The position numbers and the translations under genes were made by a program. A stretch of 64,000 bases of DNA, from the NCBI GenBank assembly GCA_024998685.1, contig JACOEH010000009.1, positions 54,606 through 118,605 on the forward strand, written 5' to 3'. Numbering within the stretch: the first letter of the stretch is position 1; every line of letters starts with the position of its first letter. The stretch is from Nitrospira sp. (GTDB lineage Bacteria; Nitrospirota; Nitrospiria; Nitrospirales; Nitrospiraceae). Shown piece after piece: positions 34,953 to 43,405 of this stretch. Below the pieces are notes generated by a model. The model was not told the DNA's origin and did not search any database. It was given only the letters and a program-made list of their open reading frames with translations.

Positions 34953-35594
34953 CTAGTATCCTAGAAGGCCCCCCCAAAACGACTGGCGACCAGTGAACAG
35001 AAGTAACCGCTTTGTGATGGCCACTTTTGCAAAGGCAGGATTCTTTGCCACTAACATCCCAACGTCTCGTGCTTCTTGATCCACAAATTGCATTCCGCCA
35101 TCTCCCCCACACTCCCTCGGCATAAAGAACTCTCCGAGGTAGGATGTCTCATTAGGATGTACTTCAAACTCTGCTCTCGGAGGATGGGAATAGTAGACAT
35201 AAGCGTGCATCAAGTATGGCTCCAGGAAATACTTCCCTGCGCGTAACGGGAAAACATAGAGGCGGCCATGATGGTCAGAGAATTCGCTTTCCACATACCG
35301 ATTATTCACGTCTAGTTTGGCAACGGCCGCAAAGGGAAAATGTACTCCCTCAAGATGGAAAATTCGCAAACCGGTTGCAGGAGAAAAGAGGTGGCACGGC
35401 GCGGTCGATCCTGCCGAGAGAATGATGACACCTGTTTCCGCGTTGGCGTTCAGCGGTGAGGCAAGCTCAGCGCGATACGTATTTTCGTGGCTACAAGAAG
35501 CAGCGAGTATCGTGCCTGAGGTGATGACGGCTATACATAGGACGGCCTGCTTCAACTGGCGGATCGTGAGGCTAACACTCACTTGAGATTGCAT
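34953..35594 (-). CDS. Hypothetical lipoprotein
   Basis: A 213-residue exported protein. The N-terminal hydrophobic segment AVLCIAVITSGTILAASCSHE ends in a lipobox-like AASC, with C34 the likely lipid site. The mature part is beta-rich (LRIFHLEGVHFPFAAVAKLD, HGRLYVFPLRAGKYFLEPYLMH). It contains single cysteines CHLFS and MPRECGGDGG. I do not recognise a family. It starts within a 23 bp overlap of the small gene upstream, so the two may be co-expressed. Confidence 0.7.
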   Translation of the reverse strand: MQSQVSVSLTIRQLKQAVLCIAVITSGTILAASCSHENTYRAELASPLNANAETGVIILSAGSTAPCHLFSPATGLRIFHLEGVHFPFAAVAKLDVNNRYVESEFSDHHGRLYVFPLRAGKYFLEPYLMHAYVYYSHPPRAEFEVHPNETSYLGEFFMPRECGGDGGMQFVDQEARDVGMLVAKNPAFAKVAITKRLLLFTGRQSFWGGLLGY

Positions 35595-35802
35595 GGTCTG
35601 TCCTACTGTTCAATGAGACCTTACGTCCGTAATGCGTTGTCCTCTTGGCTAATCGCTGCCCCATATCAATAATCCTGTCCAGTCGTTCGAGCAGATTGAG
35701 TGACTGATGCGAGGTCACCCCATTCTTGTTCAGCAAGGCGAGGATGTCATCAATAATCCTGTTTTCCGTTTCGGTGAGGAGGTACGGCTCCAGGTCACCC
35801 AT
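35572..35802 (-). CDS. Small alpha-helical protein of unknown function
   Basis: A 76-residue protein starting at ATG 35802. It has a helical middle (TETENRIIDDILALLNKNGVT, SLNLLERLDRIIDMGQRL) with regular hydrophobic spacing, which could form a coiled coil. The C-terminal 20 residues are less ordered and overlap the next gene. No strong ribosome binding site. No family recognised. Confidence 0.5.
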   Translation of the reverse strand: MGDLEPYLLTETENRIIDDILALLNKNGVTSHQSLNLLERLDRIIDMGQRLAKRTTHYGRKVSLNSRTDHAISSEC

Positions 35803-36173
35803 GTTTTCTGGTGAGACGCCCTTCGCGGTCGATCCGCTCCGGTGGAGAGGATCGGATCAGCCCGCGTTCCACCCGGATGCAAGTAAAGGGGGCGGGATTT
35901 ATTTTAGACCTCATCTGCCGCGCACGCAGCTTCACATAACCTTCAGAGGTCGTACTCGATTGAACAAAAGGGGTCGGGAGGTCGGGAGTCTTTGTTCGCA
36001 AGCCCTATTCATCTCTTGGCCAGCTTGACTGCCGTTTTGAGACTGTCCCTGGTAGGATCTTGCTAAGTCAGTAGCCCGCCGCCGTTCTTTCAGCATCCTC
36101 ACATGATTTGCTCGTATTGCACCTCAATCCGGCGATGCGTATGATCGCACGGCCCCTTTCTTGAGGAGGTGCT
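35803..36173. other. Intergenic region with REP-like motifs
   Basis: 371 bp without a convincing gene. It contains two related motifs in the same orientation: AAAGGGGGCGGGATTTATTTT near 35886 and AAAGGGGTCGGGAGGTCGGG near 35959, reminiscent of the repeats flanking REP-associated tyrosine transposases; no transposase is present. At 36087-36099 CTTTCAGCATCCT matches the end of the palindromic repeat family, possibly a solo end. The last bases hold the strong ribosome binding site (GAGGAGG) of the next gene. Confidence 0.4.
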
Positions 36174-36905
36174 ATGGCGAAGATCACCGAGATCGCTCCT
36201 GACCTATTCCGCATTACGACGTTTCTTGAACCATTCAATATTCAATTCAGTCAGTTCTTGGTGCGCGACGATGAGCCGCTGCTGTTCCATACCGGCCCGC
36301 GCGCCCTCTTTCCAGAGGTCAAGGCCGCTGTGGCGTCGCTCATCGATCCGCCAACCCTGCGCTGGATCGGGTTCAGCCATTTTGAGTCCGACGAATGCGC
36401 GACAGTGCCGGAGTGGCAGCAACTGGCTCCGCACTCCGAAGCGGTGTGCAGTGTGGTGGGCAAGATGGTGAGCGTCGATGATTGTCTGGCGCTCCGCCCC
36501 GCCAAGGGGATGGCTGATGGCGAGGTAATCGAGACCGGAAAATACCGCTTCCGCTTTCTCGCGACGCCGCATGTCCCCCATTGCTGGGAAGCGGGGCTGC
36601 TGTTCGAAGAAACAGAACGGACGCTCCTGTGTTCGGATCTCTTTCATCAAGATGAGGATGTCGAGCCGATGACGGAATCGGACGTCATCGACCGGTGTCG
36701 AAAGACGCTGGTGGGCTATCAGCAAGGGCCATTGGCGAATTACGTGCCCTATTGTTCCTTGACGGAGACGACGCTAGACCGATTGGCGGCACTGCAGCCG
36801 AAGCGGCTGGCAACGATGCACGGATCGGTCTACGTCGGTGATGGAAGCAAAGCACTTCACGACCTCGCTACTGTTTGGCGAGAGGTGCTCAGCCCGCCGT
36901 CATGA
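36174..36905 (+). CDS. Metallo-beta-lactamase-fold protein of the oxygen-binding di-iron (ODP/FprA) type
   Basis: A 243-residue protein with strong ribosome binding (GAGGAGGTGCT). The metal motif reads HFESDE (H-x-E-x-D-E), not the HxHxDH of hydrolases; the family instead has His-Glu-Asp as in flavodiiron proteins and ODP oxygen sensors. Further ligands are in [19 protein letters not shown] and TMHGS. No flavodoxin domain is fused, so electrons or signals must come from a partner. It likely binds O2 or NO at a di-iron centre. Standing alone on the plus strand, it has no obvious operon partner. Confidence 0.88.
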   Translation: MAKITEIAPDLFRITTFLEPFNIQFSQFLVRDDEPLLFHTGPRALFPEVKAAVASLIDPPTLRWIGFSHFESDECATVPEWQQLAPHSEAVCSVVGKMVSVDDCLALRPAKGMADGEVIETGKYRFRFLATPHVPHCWEAGLLFEETERTLLCSDLFHQDEDVEPMTESDVIDRCRKTLVGYQQGPLANYVPYCSLTETTLDRLAALQPKRLATMHGSVYVGDGSKALHDLATVWREVLSPPS

Positions 36906-37016
36906 TCCGAACTGATCGGCTATACCATCCATCAAAGTAATGGAACCGACTATCGAATCGCCTCATTGACTTCTTCTGCGTCGCCCTCTAGACTCCGCCG
37001 GTCTTCCATAGAGACC

Positions 37017-37334
37017 ATGGACCAAGAATCACTCGCGCAAATCCGGCAGCTCATCTCTGCAGCGACCGACAGCCTCCGGGGAGACATCGCTGACTCCCAG
37101 CGGCACGCTGGTGTGTTGGCAGAAGGACTCCGTCACGAACTCCAGCTTGTTACTGAAGGATTTCAGATGCATCTCGACCAACGGCGTGTCGAAGATCAAT
37201 CCTTCCTTGAAGAGCAATTCCGAGAAACACGCGCACTTATCCACCTCTCCTATGGCCAGATTCAGGAACGTGTGGAACGGTTGGAGCAGCGTGTTCGAAC
37301 CATCGAACAGCACCTCGGTCTGACAATTCAGTAG
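37017..37334 (+). CDS. Small coiled-coil protein
   Basis: From ATG 37017 the product is 105 residues, nearly all helical and charged. It contains a heptad-like stretch from about residue 10 to the end (SLAQIRQLISAATDSLRGDI, RETRALIHLSYGQIQERVERLEQRVRTIEQHL, read in parts). An ATG further upstream (36966) adds low-complexity residues and is less likely. Similar short coiled-coil proteins occur in many genomes as scaffold or membrane-tether factors. No specific family. Confidence 0.6.
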   Translation: MDQESLAQIRQLISAATDSLRGDIADSQRHAGVLAEGLRHELQLVTEGFQMHLDQRRVEDQSFLEEQFRETRALIHLSYGQIQERVERLEQRVRTIEQHLGLTIQ

Positions 37335-37613
37335 TCCCTGCGAAAACAAAAGGTCGGTCCGTAAGGGCTCGCATACTGTTTCCCCACGATCGGCATGTGA
37401 GATTTTTGAATCGCAGATCCAAGCGGCAACGAACTCAATATTGGACAGGCGCTTGAAGGTGACAGCCAGCAGCTAACTGCTTAGTGTAAAAATACAGGAC
37501 CGGAAGCCTTCCTCAATCGTTTCTCGCCTCTCCACCTCGCCATAGACCTGCCTCGCTTGAAAAAGTAGAATATGCCTATCATTCTTTCATAAAAATTAGC
37601 GGGAACAGAGAAC

Positions 37614-38240
37614 ATGAAGATCACCATCATCGGAGCCTCGGCTGGAATAGGACTTCATTGCACGCGTCTCGCTCTAGAGAAGGGTCATGAAGTCGCCACC
37701 TTATCGCGCCGGACTATTCCGCTCCCGGATCACGCGAACCTGCGAAGGGTGCAGGGTAGTGCGACAAGCCTAAATGATGTACGGGCCGCAGTGGACGGGG
37801 CTGAGGCCATTCTGGTGACGCTTGGTGTGAAGAGTCCCTTCGCCACCACCCTGTTCTCTGATTCCGCGCGCATCTTGCTACGGGGAGTAGAAGAAATGGG
37901 TTCTTCGCCGATACTCATCGTGCTCACTGGGTTTGGCACAGGTGAAAGCTGGATCTATAACTCTCTCCCGATGAGGATGTTGTTTACGTTGCTTCTCAAG
38001 AAGGTCTATGCAGATAAAAGCGAGCAGGAGGAGGTGATCACCAGTGGGTATCCGCGCTGGGAGATTGTGCGCCCCGGCCGGTTAACCAACGGCGCAATGA
38101 CCAGCCGTTATCGTGTATTGGACCACCTTGTGAACGGAATGCGGGTGGGTGCCATTTCCCGCTCGGATGTCGCGCATTTCATGCTGGCCCAGGCGGAGCA
38201 TCCGACCTATCTCGGCAAGTACGTGGCGCTGACCTACTGA
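37614..38240 (+). CDS. NAD(P)-binding SDR/NmrA-like protein
   Basis: A 208-residue atypical short-chain dehydrogenase. The N-terminal Rossmann motif MKITIIGASAGIGLHCTRLAL binds NAD(P); GAEAILVTLGVKSPF and WEIVRPGRLTNG match the SDR_a5/biliverdin reductase B-like group. The YxxxK pair is not obvious, so it may sense or bind dinucleotide rather than catalyse a standard reaction. It overlaps the converging DUF5069 gene by seven bases at its 3' end. Confidence 0.85.
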   Translation: MKITIIGASAGIGLHCTRLALEKGHEVATLSRRTIPLPDHANLRRVQGSATSLNDVRAAVDGAEAILVTLGVKSPFATTLFSDSARILLRGVEEMGSSPILIVLTGFGTGESWIYNSLPMRMLFTLLLKKVYADKSEQEEVITSGYPRWEIVRPGRLTNGAMTSRYRVLDHLVNGMRVGAISRSDVAHFMLAQAEHPTYLGKYVALTY

Positions 38241-38683
38241 CGCCGATGTGTCGGTTCTGGTCTTGGAACGATCCGTCCTTCTTCCAGATCTTGCAGATCC
38301 GACCAAGCTGTAATATCGGTGCGTGATGGATCGACGGCGGTCAGGTATTTTTTGAATCGGGCCGCACTTTCAGGAGAACTCGGTCCGCGCGCCAACAGTT
38401 TTCGGTTCCATTCTTCCAGCTCGGCAGGCTCGTGGGGTTTTGCCGTTTGCTCAAGCCAGTTCACGACTCCCTCATCGGTCGAATTGGCCTTCACGGCGGC
38501 CGTGAATTGCTCGCTGGTGATTCCGGCAAACTCCATCAGCCGTTCGTCCATCGGACAGGGATAGATATATTCCCCTTCAGTGCCTGCGAGTACGGACCTG
38601 CATTTATCGATCATGCGGGCGAGGTGGGCATAGCCCGCCAGCTGGAATCGCATGCTGCGCGGGAAGTCTTTCCGTAGGTCCAT
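38234..38683 (-). CDS. DUF5069 family protein
   Basis: A 149-residue protein from ATG 38683 (TAAACATG, two bases after the preceding stop). The start MDLRKDFPRSMRFQLAGYAHLARMIDKC and the middle YPCPMDERLMEFAGITSEQF match DUF5069. An upstream open frame of about 150 codons lies antisense-like over the DUF3386 gene and is rejected. Function unknown. It is co-directional with and almost fused to the DUF3386 gene. Confidence 0.85.
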   Translation of the reverse strand: MDLRKDFPRSMRFQLAGYAHLARMIDKCRSVLAGTEGEYIYPCPMDERLMEFAGITSEQFTAAVKANSTDEGVVNWLEQTAKPHEPAELEEWNRKLLARGPSSPESAARFKKYLTAVDPSRTDITAWSDLQDLEEGRIVPRPEPTHRRQ

Positions 38684-38685
38684 GT

Positions 38686-39357
38686 TTACAGCAACTTGTG
38701 GTTTTTGAAGGTCAGGCTCTTCACGACGACCTGACCGTTTTCGTAGGTAATGATCCGCCTGGTCGCGGGAAGGTCCGATGAGCCGACGCGGACATGGGTA
38801 TCGGTGAAGCTTTCTACGTTGGTCAGTTTGCCGTCGGTCGGTGAATAGTAATAGACCGTGTACTTGGTCGTGAGATTCTTTTGGTCCTGAGTGATCGCGC
38901 TTTCCTCGACGTTGATCGTAAAGGCGAACGGATTCATGCCGGGATGGGCCATCTTGCGGTTGATCTGTGTGATCCGGTTGTCCTTGATCCGGTAAAAGGA
39001 ATTGGACCCATGGATAATCAATTTGGTGCCGAACGGATGACCATCTTCCTCCATCGTCAAGGCATACTTCCCGTCGGACTCTTCGAAGCTTCGTGGTCCA
39101 CGATGGACCGCAATCATGCCCAGTTGCTCTTGCGCCCATTTTTGAGTCTCGCCATCGCCGAGTTGAACCGATACTTCGCGGGGACCTTTGACGCTGATGG
39201 GGCCGCTGGTTTCTTTCCCATTCACATTGACGGTGAGGTCAGCCGTAAACCCATGAAAGTCTTTTTGCCACCGGGCGGTCCTTTCGAACGCTCGGCGCAG
39301 TAGATCGCGCGCGTGAGGGTCATCGGTGACGGTCGAAGATTCTGGTGTGTGCTCCAT
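38686..39357 (-). CDS. DUF3386 family protein
   Basis: A 223-residue protein starting at ATG 39357, preceded by GAGGAGAGGAGATCC. The domain (ARDLLRRAFERTARWQKDFHGFTADLTVNVNG, read in parts, then TKYTVYYYSPTDGKL and VGSSDLPATRRIITYENG) is the DUF3386 fold seen in Cyanobacteria and Nitrospirae. Function unknown; the beta-rich layout resembles lipoprotein carriers such as LolA. No signal peptide is seen. It forms an operon with the DUF5069 gene. Confidence 0.85.
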   Translation of the reverse strand: MEHTPESSTVTDDPHARDLLRRAFERTARWQKDFHGFTADLTVNVNGKETSGPISVKGPREVSVQLGDGETQKWAQEQLGMIAVHRGPRSFEESDGKYALTMEEDGHPFGTKLIIHGSNSFYRIKDNRITQINRKMAHPGMNPFAFTINVEESAITQDQKNLTTKYTVYYYSPTDGKLTNVESFTDTHVRVGSSDLPATRRIITYENGQVVVKSLTFKNHKLL

Positions 39358-39624
39358 GATGGATCTCCTCTCCTCTAAGAACATATCGACGAAGTATACT
39401 TATACCGGTGGGTGCGATCGCACTCAATAGTGAAATCCCCTGGGGAGGCGGCTGCGTATATGCGAGACTCTTTATGAGGCATCGCAGAGGCAACGCACGG
39501 TCGCGCAACATTCGATATTCCAAAAATCATCATAATTCTGATATACTTCGCCGATTTTTGGGCTGGGGCGTTGGACCGCGGAAGCCCTGATCAGGTGGTC
39601 AGCCTGTGTTGAGGAAGGATGGGC

Positions 39625-39975
39625 ATGGAACGACGAGCTGCTTCGCATACCGAAGAAGAAGAGATGAATCAACGCCGCAAACTTTTGAATGCGGCGAGAC
39701 GGGGCGACACGAAAGCCATCAGCAGGCTGTTCGAACTCTATCAAGTCCGTGTGCTCAGCGGAGACCAATTAGCCAAGGTCAACCGTACCGCGACCTACAT
39801 GACCCCTGTGAAGCAGAGCAGCAAGTCAAAGTCTGCTCGGAAAAACGAAAAATCAAGCACTTCGAGGGCAGCGAAAAAACCGGTCAAAGCCTCTAAGGTG
39901 GCTGCGGTGGCTGCCAATAAGGAGCCGGCAGGCCCAATCAAAAAATCGGCCAAGAGCCCGCCCAAAGGTAAATAA
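39625..39975 (+). CDS. Small basic protein with a lysine/alanine-rich tail
   Basis: A 116-residue protein. The ATG at 39625 has GAGGAAGG at good spacing; an ATG six bases upstream touches that site and is less likely. The N-terminal part (NQRRKLLNAARRGDTKAISRLFELYQVRVLSGDQL) is a compact helical unit. The rest is a flexible K/A/S/P-rich tail (KSAKSPPKGK at the end), like histone H1-type or ribosome-associated tails, suggesting nucleic acid binding. No known family. Confidence 0.7.
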   Translation: MERRAASHTEEEEMNQRRKLLNAARRGDTKAISRLFELYQVRVLSGDQLAKVNRTATYMTPVKQSSKSKSARKNEKSSTSRAAKKPVKASKVAAVAANKEPAGPIKKSAKSPPKGK

Positions 39976-39989
39976 ATAAAGGAGTCGGG

Positions 39990-40286
39990 TTACTGCACGG
40001 CCACTCTGAGCCCACCGCCGGCGAGTTTTGCTGCAATATCATCCGCCTGTTCCGTCGGTCCGGTGAAGACGATCGCTTCTCCGTCATGATCGATACGCCA
40101 GGCCAATTCGAACGCCTTGGTCGAAGTCATGCCGGGAATAAATCGACAAAACAGTTCGATCACTTGTTGGTAGGTATGACAGTCGCAGTTGTACACCAAG
40201 ACGCGAGACTCGAACTCGGTTCCCGAACCGATCTGCACATCTTCGGTGGTTTCCGGAATGGTTTGTGGTGTGGAAGGTGTCGGCAT
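39990..40286 (-). CDS. clpS: ATP-dependent Clp protease adaptor
   Basis: A 98-residue ClpS-like protein. The core VLVYNCDCHTYQQVIELFCRFIPGMTSTKAFELAWRID and FTGPTEQADDIAAKLAGGGL follows the ClpS fold, which delivers N-degron substrates to ClpA/ClpC. The usual ND(D) pocket start is NCDCH here, and DHDGEAIVF replaces DxxGxA, so the N-end binding pocket is somewhat changed. The first ~25 residues are a Pro/Thr-rich extension. No clpA is in the window. Confidence 0.88.
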   Translation of the reverse strand: MPTPSTPQTIPETTEDVQIGSGTEFESRVLVYNCDCHTYQQVIELFCRFIPGMTSTKAFELAWRIDHDGEAIVFTGPTEQADDIAAKLAGGGLRVAVQ

Positions 40287-40353
40287 GGAGCGGGGCTTCT
40301 AACGGGCTTGGCAGAAATAGTTCAGCTCTGAGTTGTCGGATACCGCGCAGGAC

Positions 40354-40566
40354 TTAAACCTTGTCCATATCGATCACTTCCGTCGCATCCCATAAGTTTT
40401 TCAACTCGGCCTCAGCCAAATCCTTTTCACGGTCCGCTTCCGTTTCTTCTCCAAATGTTCGTCGCGGTGCGGTCGATGCGGCGTCCATGCGTCTCTCCTC
40501 GGCTGCCGATGCGGCAGTCGTCTGGGGACGGCGCCGTTTCTTTAACGGATCCATGTTGACCGGCAT
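40354..40566 (-). CDS. Small hypothetical protein
   Basis: A 70-residue hydrophilic protein with a strong ribosome binding site (GGGAGGAACTC) before its ATG. Basic N-terminus (DPLKKRRRPQT), alanine-rich middle, acidic C-terminus (EADREKDLAEAELKNLWDATEVIDMDKV). Likely disordered or helical. No family recognised. It lies between clpS and hemW on the same strand. Confidence 0.6.
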   Translation of the reverse strand: MPVNMDPLKKRRRPQTTAASAAEERRMDAASTAPRRTFGEETEADREKDLAEAELKNLWDATEVIDMDKV

Positions 40567-40702
40567 GAGTTCCTCCCACTACCGCTCTACTCTTCTCTCA
40601 TTATGACCGTCTTGTCAATCGCCGACAGACGCTTGATGACGGGAACCGAAATGAGTTCTACCGGCCTTGCCGGATGTTCGATGTGCTGGTTTTGTGGCCC
40701 AC

Positions 40703-41833
40703 TCAGAACAACTGCTCCGCCACCGTATCAGCGTAGCGTCGACCCAACGAAGTCAGTCGTACCCGATCGTGATCGGCATCGAGCAGGCCCTTCGCGATCA
40801 GTTCGTCGATCTGATGATCTCGTTCCGCGGCTGTGACGGCTTGTCGGGGGACACCACGAAGAAGACGCAAGCCGAACACAAGGGCATCTCGCCGGCGCTC
40901 GGATGCCGAGAGAAGTGTGCGCTCCGTTATCGGCAGACGGTTGTCCTTCAAGCATGCCGCATAGATTTCGAGATCCGCAATATTTCCAAACCGGATTCCA
41001 TGAGCATAGGACTGTGCGCTGGGGCCGAGTCCAAGATACTCGCCACCGGTCCAGTAGAGGAGATTATGGCGACAGGCATAGTCGGGTTTGGCATAGTTGG
41101 AAATTTCGTAGCGGGAAAATCCCGCATCGGTAAGGAAACGCTCCGCCGCTGATTCCATGTCGATCTGAAGCATGTCGTCAGGCGGCGGAACACAATTCCG
41201 AGCGATGTCCTGAGCAAGCCTGGTCTCCTTTTCAATGGTCAGGGCATAACAGGAGATATGAGACGGGGTAAGCGTCATGAGCGATTCCAAGGTATGTATC
41301 CAGTCAGGTAGGAATTGACCCGGCAGACCATACATCAGATCGAGGTTGATATTTCTGAATCCGGCGCGGCGCGCAGCCTGAACCGCAGCCGTCGTATCCT
41401 GCACGTGCCCAAAACGGCCAATAGAGACGAAATCCTTGTCCGCCATGGACTCCGCTCCAAAGCTGATCCGATTGAATCCGGCATCAGCCAAGGTTGTGAG
41501 ATCTCTTACGGTAATGGAAGATGGGTGTGCCTCCACTGTGACCTCGGCCGTGCCGGCGGTCGGCCAGATGGATCGGATCAGCGCCAGAAGCGCAGCCAAC
41601 TGATCGGCAGGGAGGGACGTCGGCGTGCCGCCCCCGAAATAGATGCTCTGTAGGGCACGGCCGTTCAGGGACTCTTGCCGGCGATAGAGTGAAATTTCTT
41701 GAACAAGGGCGGAGTGAAACAGCGCCAGGCGATCGGATCGAGCGATTTCCAGATAGAACGCGCAAAAGTGGCATCGGCGGCGACAAAATGGGATATGAAC
41801 ATACAGACCGAGGTCTTTGTCCGAAGGGTTCAT
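40703..41833 (-). CDS. hemW: HemW-like radical SAM protein (heme chaperone family)
   Basis: A 376-residue radical SAM protein. The FeS site is C17, C21 and C24 in HIPFCRRRCHFCAF; the SAM motif SIYFGGGTPTSLP follows. The C-terminal HemW domain has NYAKPDYACRHNLLYWTGGEYLGLGPSAQSY, read in parts. HemW binds heme and delivers it to client hemoproteins; it lacks the conserved residues for coproporphyrinogen decarboxylation found in HemN. The start overlaps the stop of the upstream small gene (ATGA). Heme delivery could matter to NarI, but that is a guess. Confidence 0.9.
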   Translation of the reverse strand: MNPSDKDLGLYVHIPFCRRRCHFCAFYLEIARSDRLALFHSALVQEISLYRRQESLNGRALQSIYFGGGTPTSLPADQLAALLALIRSIWPTAGTAEVTVEAHPSSITVRDLTTLADAGFNRISFGAESMADKDFVSIGRFGHVQDTTAAVQAARRAGFRNINLDLMYGLPGQFLPDWIHTLESLMTLTPSHISCYALTIEKETRLAQDIARNCVPPPDDMLQIDMESAAERFLTDAGFSRYEISNYAKPDYACRHNLLYWTGGEYLGLGPSAQSYAHGIRFGNIADLEIYAACLKDNRLPITERTLLSASERRRDALVFGLRLLRGVPRQAVTAAERDHQIDELIAKGLLDADHDRVRLTSLGRRYADTVAEQLF

Positions 41834-42102
41834 CGTTTCAGGGAGAAAGGGAGAGGTTGTGAGAAATTCTTAGCCACGACGATTTCGATTTCGTCGGCCG
41901 GCGATACGCCTCTGTTGCGGATGTGTGATGCCCACCCGTCATGCCTGCGGAGCGATTCGAAGACGGATTTGAGCAGTTGCGGTTTGATCCGGGCTTCCCA
42001 CTCGTGCAGCCAATGGCGTTCATCCTCGTCTCCGGTATAGTCGTCCGGAAACGAGGCTTCCAGCGTGAAGCGAATGGTAAACGTTTTGTCTTCCTGGTAC
42101 AT
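41830..42102 (-). CDS. Hypothetical protein upstream of hemW
   Basis: A 90-residue soluble protein of mixed alpha/beta make-up (KTFTIRFTLEASFPDDYTGDEDERHWLHEWEARIKPQLLKSVFESLRRHDGW, read in parts), ending in a basic patch. Its stop overlaps the hemW start by four bases, so they are likely co-translated. No family recognised. Divergent from the FmdB gene, with about 70 bp in between. Confidence 0.65.
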   Translation of the reverse strand: MYQEDKTFTIRFTLEASFPDDYTGDEDERHWLHEWEARIKPQLLKSVFESLRRHDGWASHIRNRGVSPADEIEIVVAKNFSQPLPFSLKR

Positions 42103-42172
42103 ACAATCCTATCGTTGCGATTCAGTCGGGGTGATTTTATAATGCGCTTAGCAACCGAAGGAGTCTTCAGCT

Positions 42173-42397
42173 ATGCCTATCTTCGAATATGTGTGTCGCG
42201 AATGCAACCACCGTTTTGAGCTGCTGGTCCAAGGATCGGCTGAGGCGGCTTGTCCCCAGTGCAAGACGAGCAAGCTTGATAAGCAGTTCTCCGCCTTTGG
42301 AGTCGGGGCTACGACCGGTTGGACGTCCTCAGCCGGTCCAGGCGCCTGCGGCAGTTGCGGCGATCCTCGCGGGCCGGGCGCCTGCTCGATGAACTGA
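42173..42397 (+). CDS. FmdB-family zinc ribbon protein
   Basis: A 74-residue protein starting MPIFEYVCRECNHRFELL, the FmdB/CxxC regulatory signature, with a second pair CPQC forming the zinc ribbon. The Gly-rich C-terminus ends CGSCGDPRGPGAC. Such proteins are thought to act as regulators (FmdB in methylotrophs). Its TGA overlaps the ATG of the next gene (TGATG), so they are co-translated. Confidence 0.9.
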   Translation: MPIFEYVCRECNHRFELLVQGSAEAACPQCKTSKLDKQFSAFGVGATTGWTSSAGPGACGSCGDPRGPGACSMN

Positions 42398-42723
42398 TGG
42401 GCACCGCGGATGAACAGGCGCTGCAACGGGCGATCTCGACTATTTTGCAATCCGATCCGCTCATCAAGCTGCTGCAGCAAGTGCGATTGGGCCGCATGAA
42501 ACCTACCGATGCGGGCTTGCGCGCTGTGACGGAGTCTTGGCTGGGTACCTACGAGAAAGCGTTGGCCATGGATGGTCTGACTCAATCCCATCTGCGCCGA
42601 CTCAATCCTGTCCCTCGGCTCGCCGTTCTCATTGATGTCGGCGTGCTTACTCACGATCATCCAGGTGTGGAATCTCTGACGGCTGCTTACGACCGAGCCG
42701 TCGCTTGCGCACCGGTCGGCTAG
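42397..42723 (+). CDS. Small hypothetical protein coupled to the FmdB-like gene
   Basis: A 108-residue protein from ATG 42397, which overlaps the FmdB-like gene stop. The part encoded by the open frame upstream (from 42319) overlaps the zinc ribbon gene and is not used. It is helical throughout (ADEQALQRAISTILQSDPLIKLLQQVRLGRM, ESWLGTYEKALAMDGL). No family recognised. Conserved pairing with FmdB in other genomes would support a shared role. Confidence 0.6.
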   Translation: MGTADEQALQRAISTILQSDPLIKLLQQVRLGRMKPTDAGLRAVTESWLGTYEKALAMDGLTQSHLRRLNPVPRLAVLIDVGVLTHDHPGVESLTAAYDRAVACAPVG

Positions 42724-42730
42724 ATGGGTC

Positions 42731-43405
42731 ATGCGCTTTCTGTCGCTGCTCTGTTTGTCTTGTTTGATCATCATCTTGCCGACGACAATCCAAGCGGACG
42801 ATAGAATCGGACCTCGTCCCCTAAGAACGATTCTTCCGGCCAAGCTTGCCTCGATTCTTCCCTCTGGCACGCATATCCTGATCGAGCGGACTACGATCGA
42901 AGCGTTTCTTACGACGCTGGAAGGGGCGCCTCCCGATTGGGCCATAGTCTATGGTTACGGTCACCATGATCCCAGACATGATGAGCGGCTGTTCAATCTG
43001 AACCGCGAACGGGATGCTGCACGCGAGGGGAGCCCCGTTCTGAACTGGCGTGTGGCGTTCGTCTGGCCGGGGGAATTGTCGCAATTCGATCCCGAAACCA
43101 AGAGCTATGCGGTGGCGGTCGGGCCGGAGCTCAATTCAACCGGTTGGGGGCTGGTTCGCTTCAAGCCTGAGGAGTTTCCAAGCAATCTGCGCGTGAGGCC
43201 GGACAAGAAGTTTGCCGCTCGGATCAGTCGGAGTCTCGCGAAACGTGAAAAAGTTCATGTATTGGTCGTGATGGCCGGTGTTCTGATTCCCTCCGAATCG
43301 ATCATCTATGATTTCTCACACGAGGAAGAAGGGGTAGGCCTCATCATGCCTGTGGTAAGGATTGAACAGGTGGAAGTTATTCTCAGAGGGTCGCCAATGC
43401 CCTGA
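42731..43405 (+). CDS. Secreted protein of unknown function
   Basis: A 224-residue exported protein; signal peptide MRFLSLLCLSCLIIILPTTIQA with cleavage before DDR. The mature part is mixed alpha/beta (PDWAIVYGYGHHDPRHDERLF, SYAVAVGPELNSTGWGLVRF, VHVLVVMAGVLIPSESIIYDFSH). A His-rich stretch, YGHHDPRHDE, could bind metal. No family recognised. It follows the FmdB-like pair with eight bases between. Confidence 0.7.
   Translation: MRFLSLLCLSCLIIILPTTIQADDRIGPRPLRTILPAKLASILPSGTHILIERTTIEAFLTTLEGAPPDWAIVYGYGHHDPRHDERLFNLNRERDAAREGSPVLNWRVAFVWPGELSQFDPETKSYAVAVGPELNSTGWGLVRFKPEEFPSNLRVRPDKKFAARISRSLAKREKVHVLVVMAGVLIPSESIIYDFSHEEEGVGLIMPVVRIEQVEVILRGSPMP

Noticed and set aside
38684..39139. Upstream part of the DUF5069 open frame
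   Set aside because: Lies in another frame of the DUF3386 gene; the DUF5069 family start matches ATG 38683.
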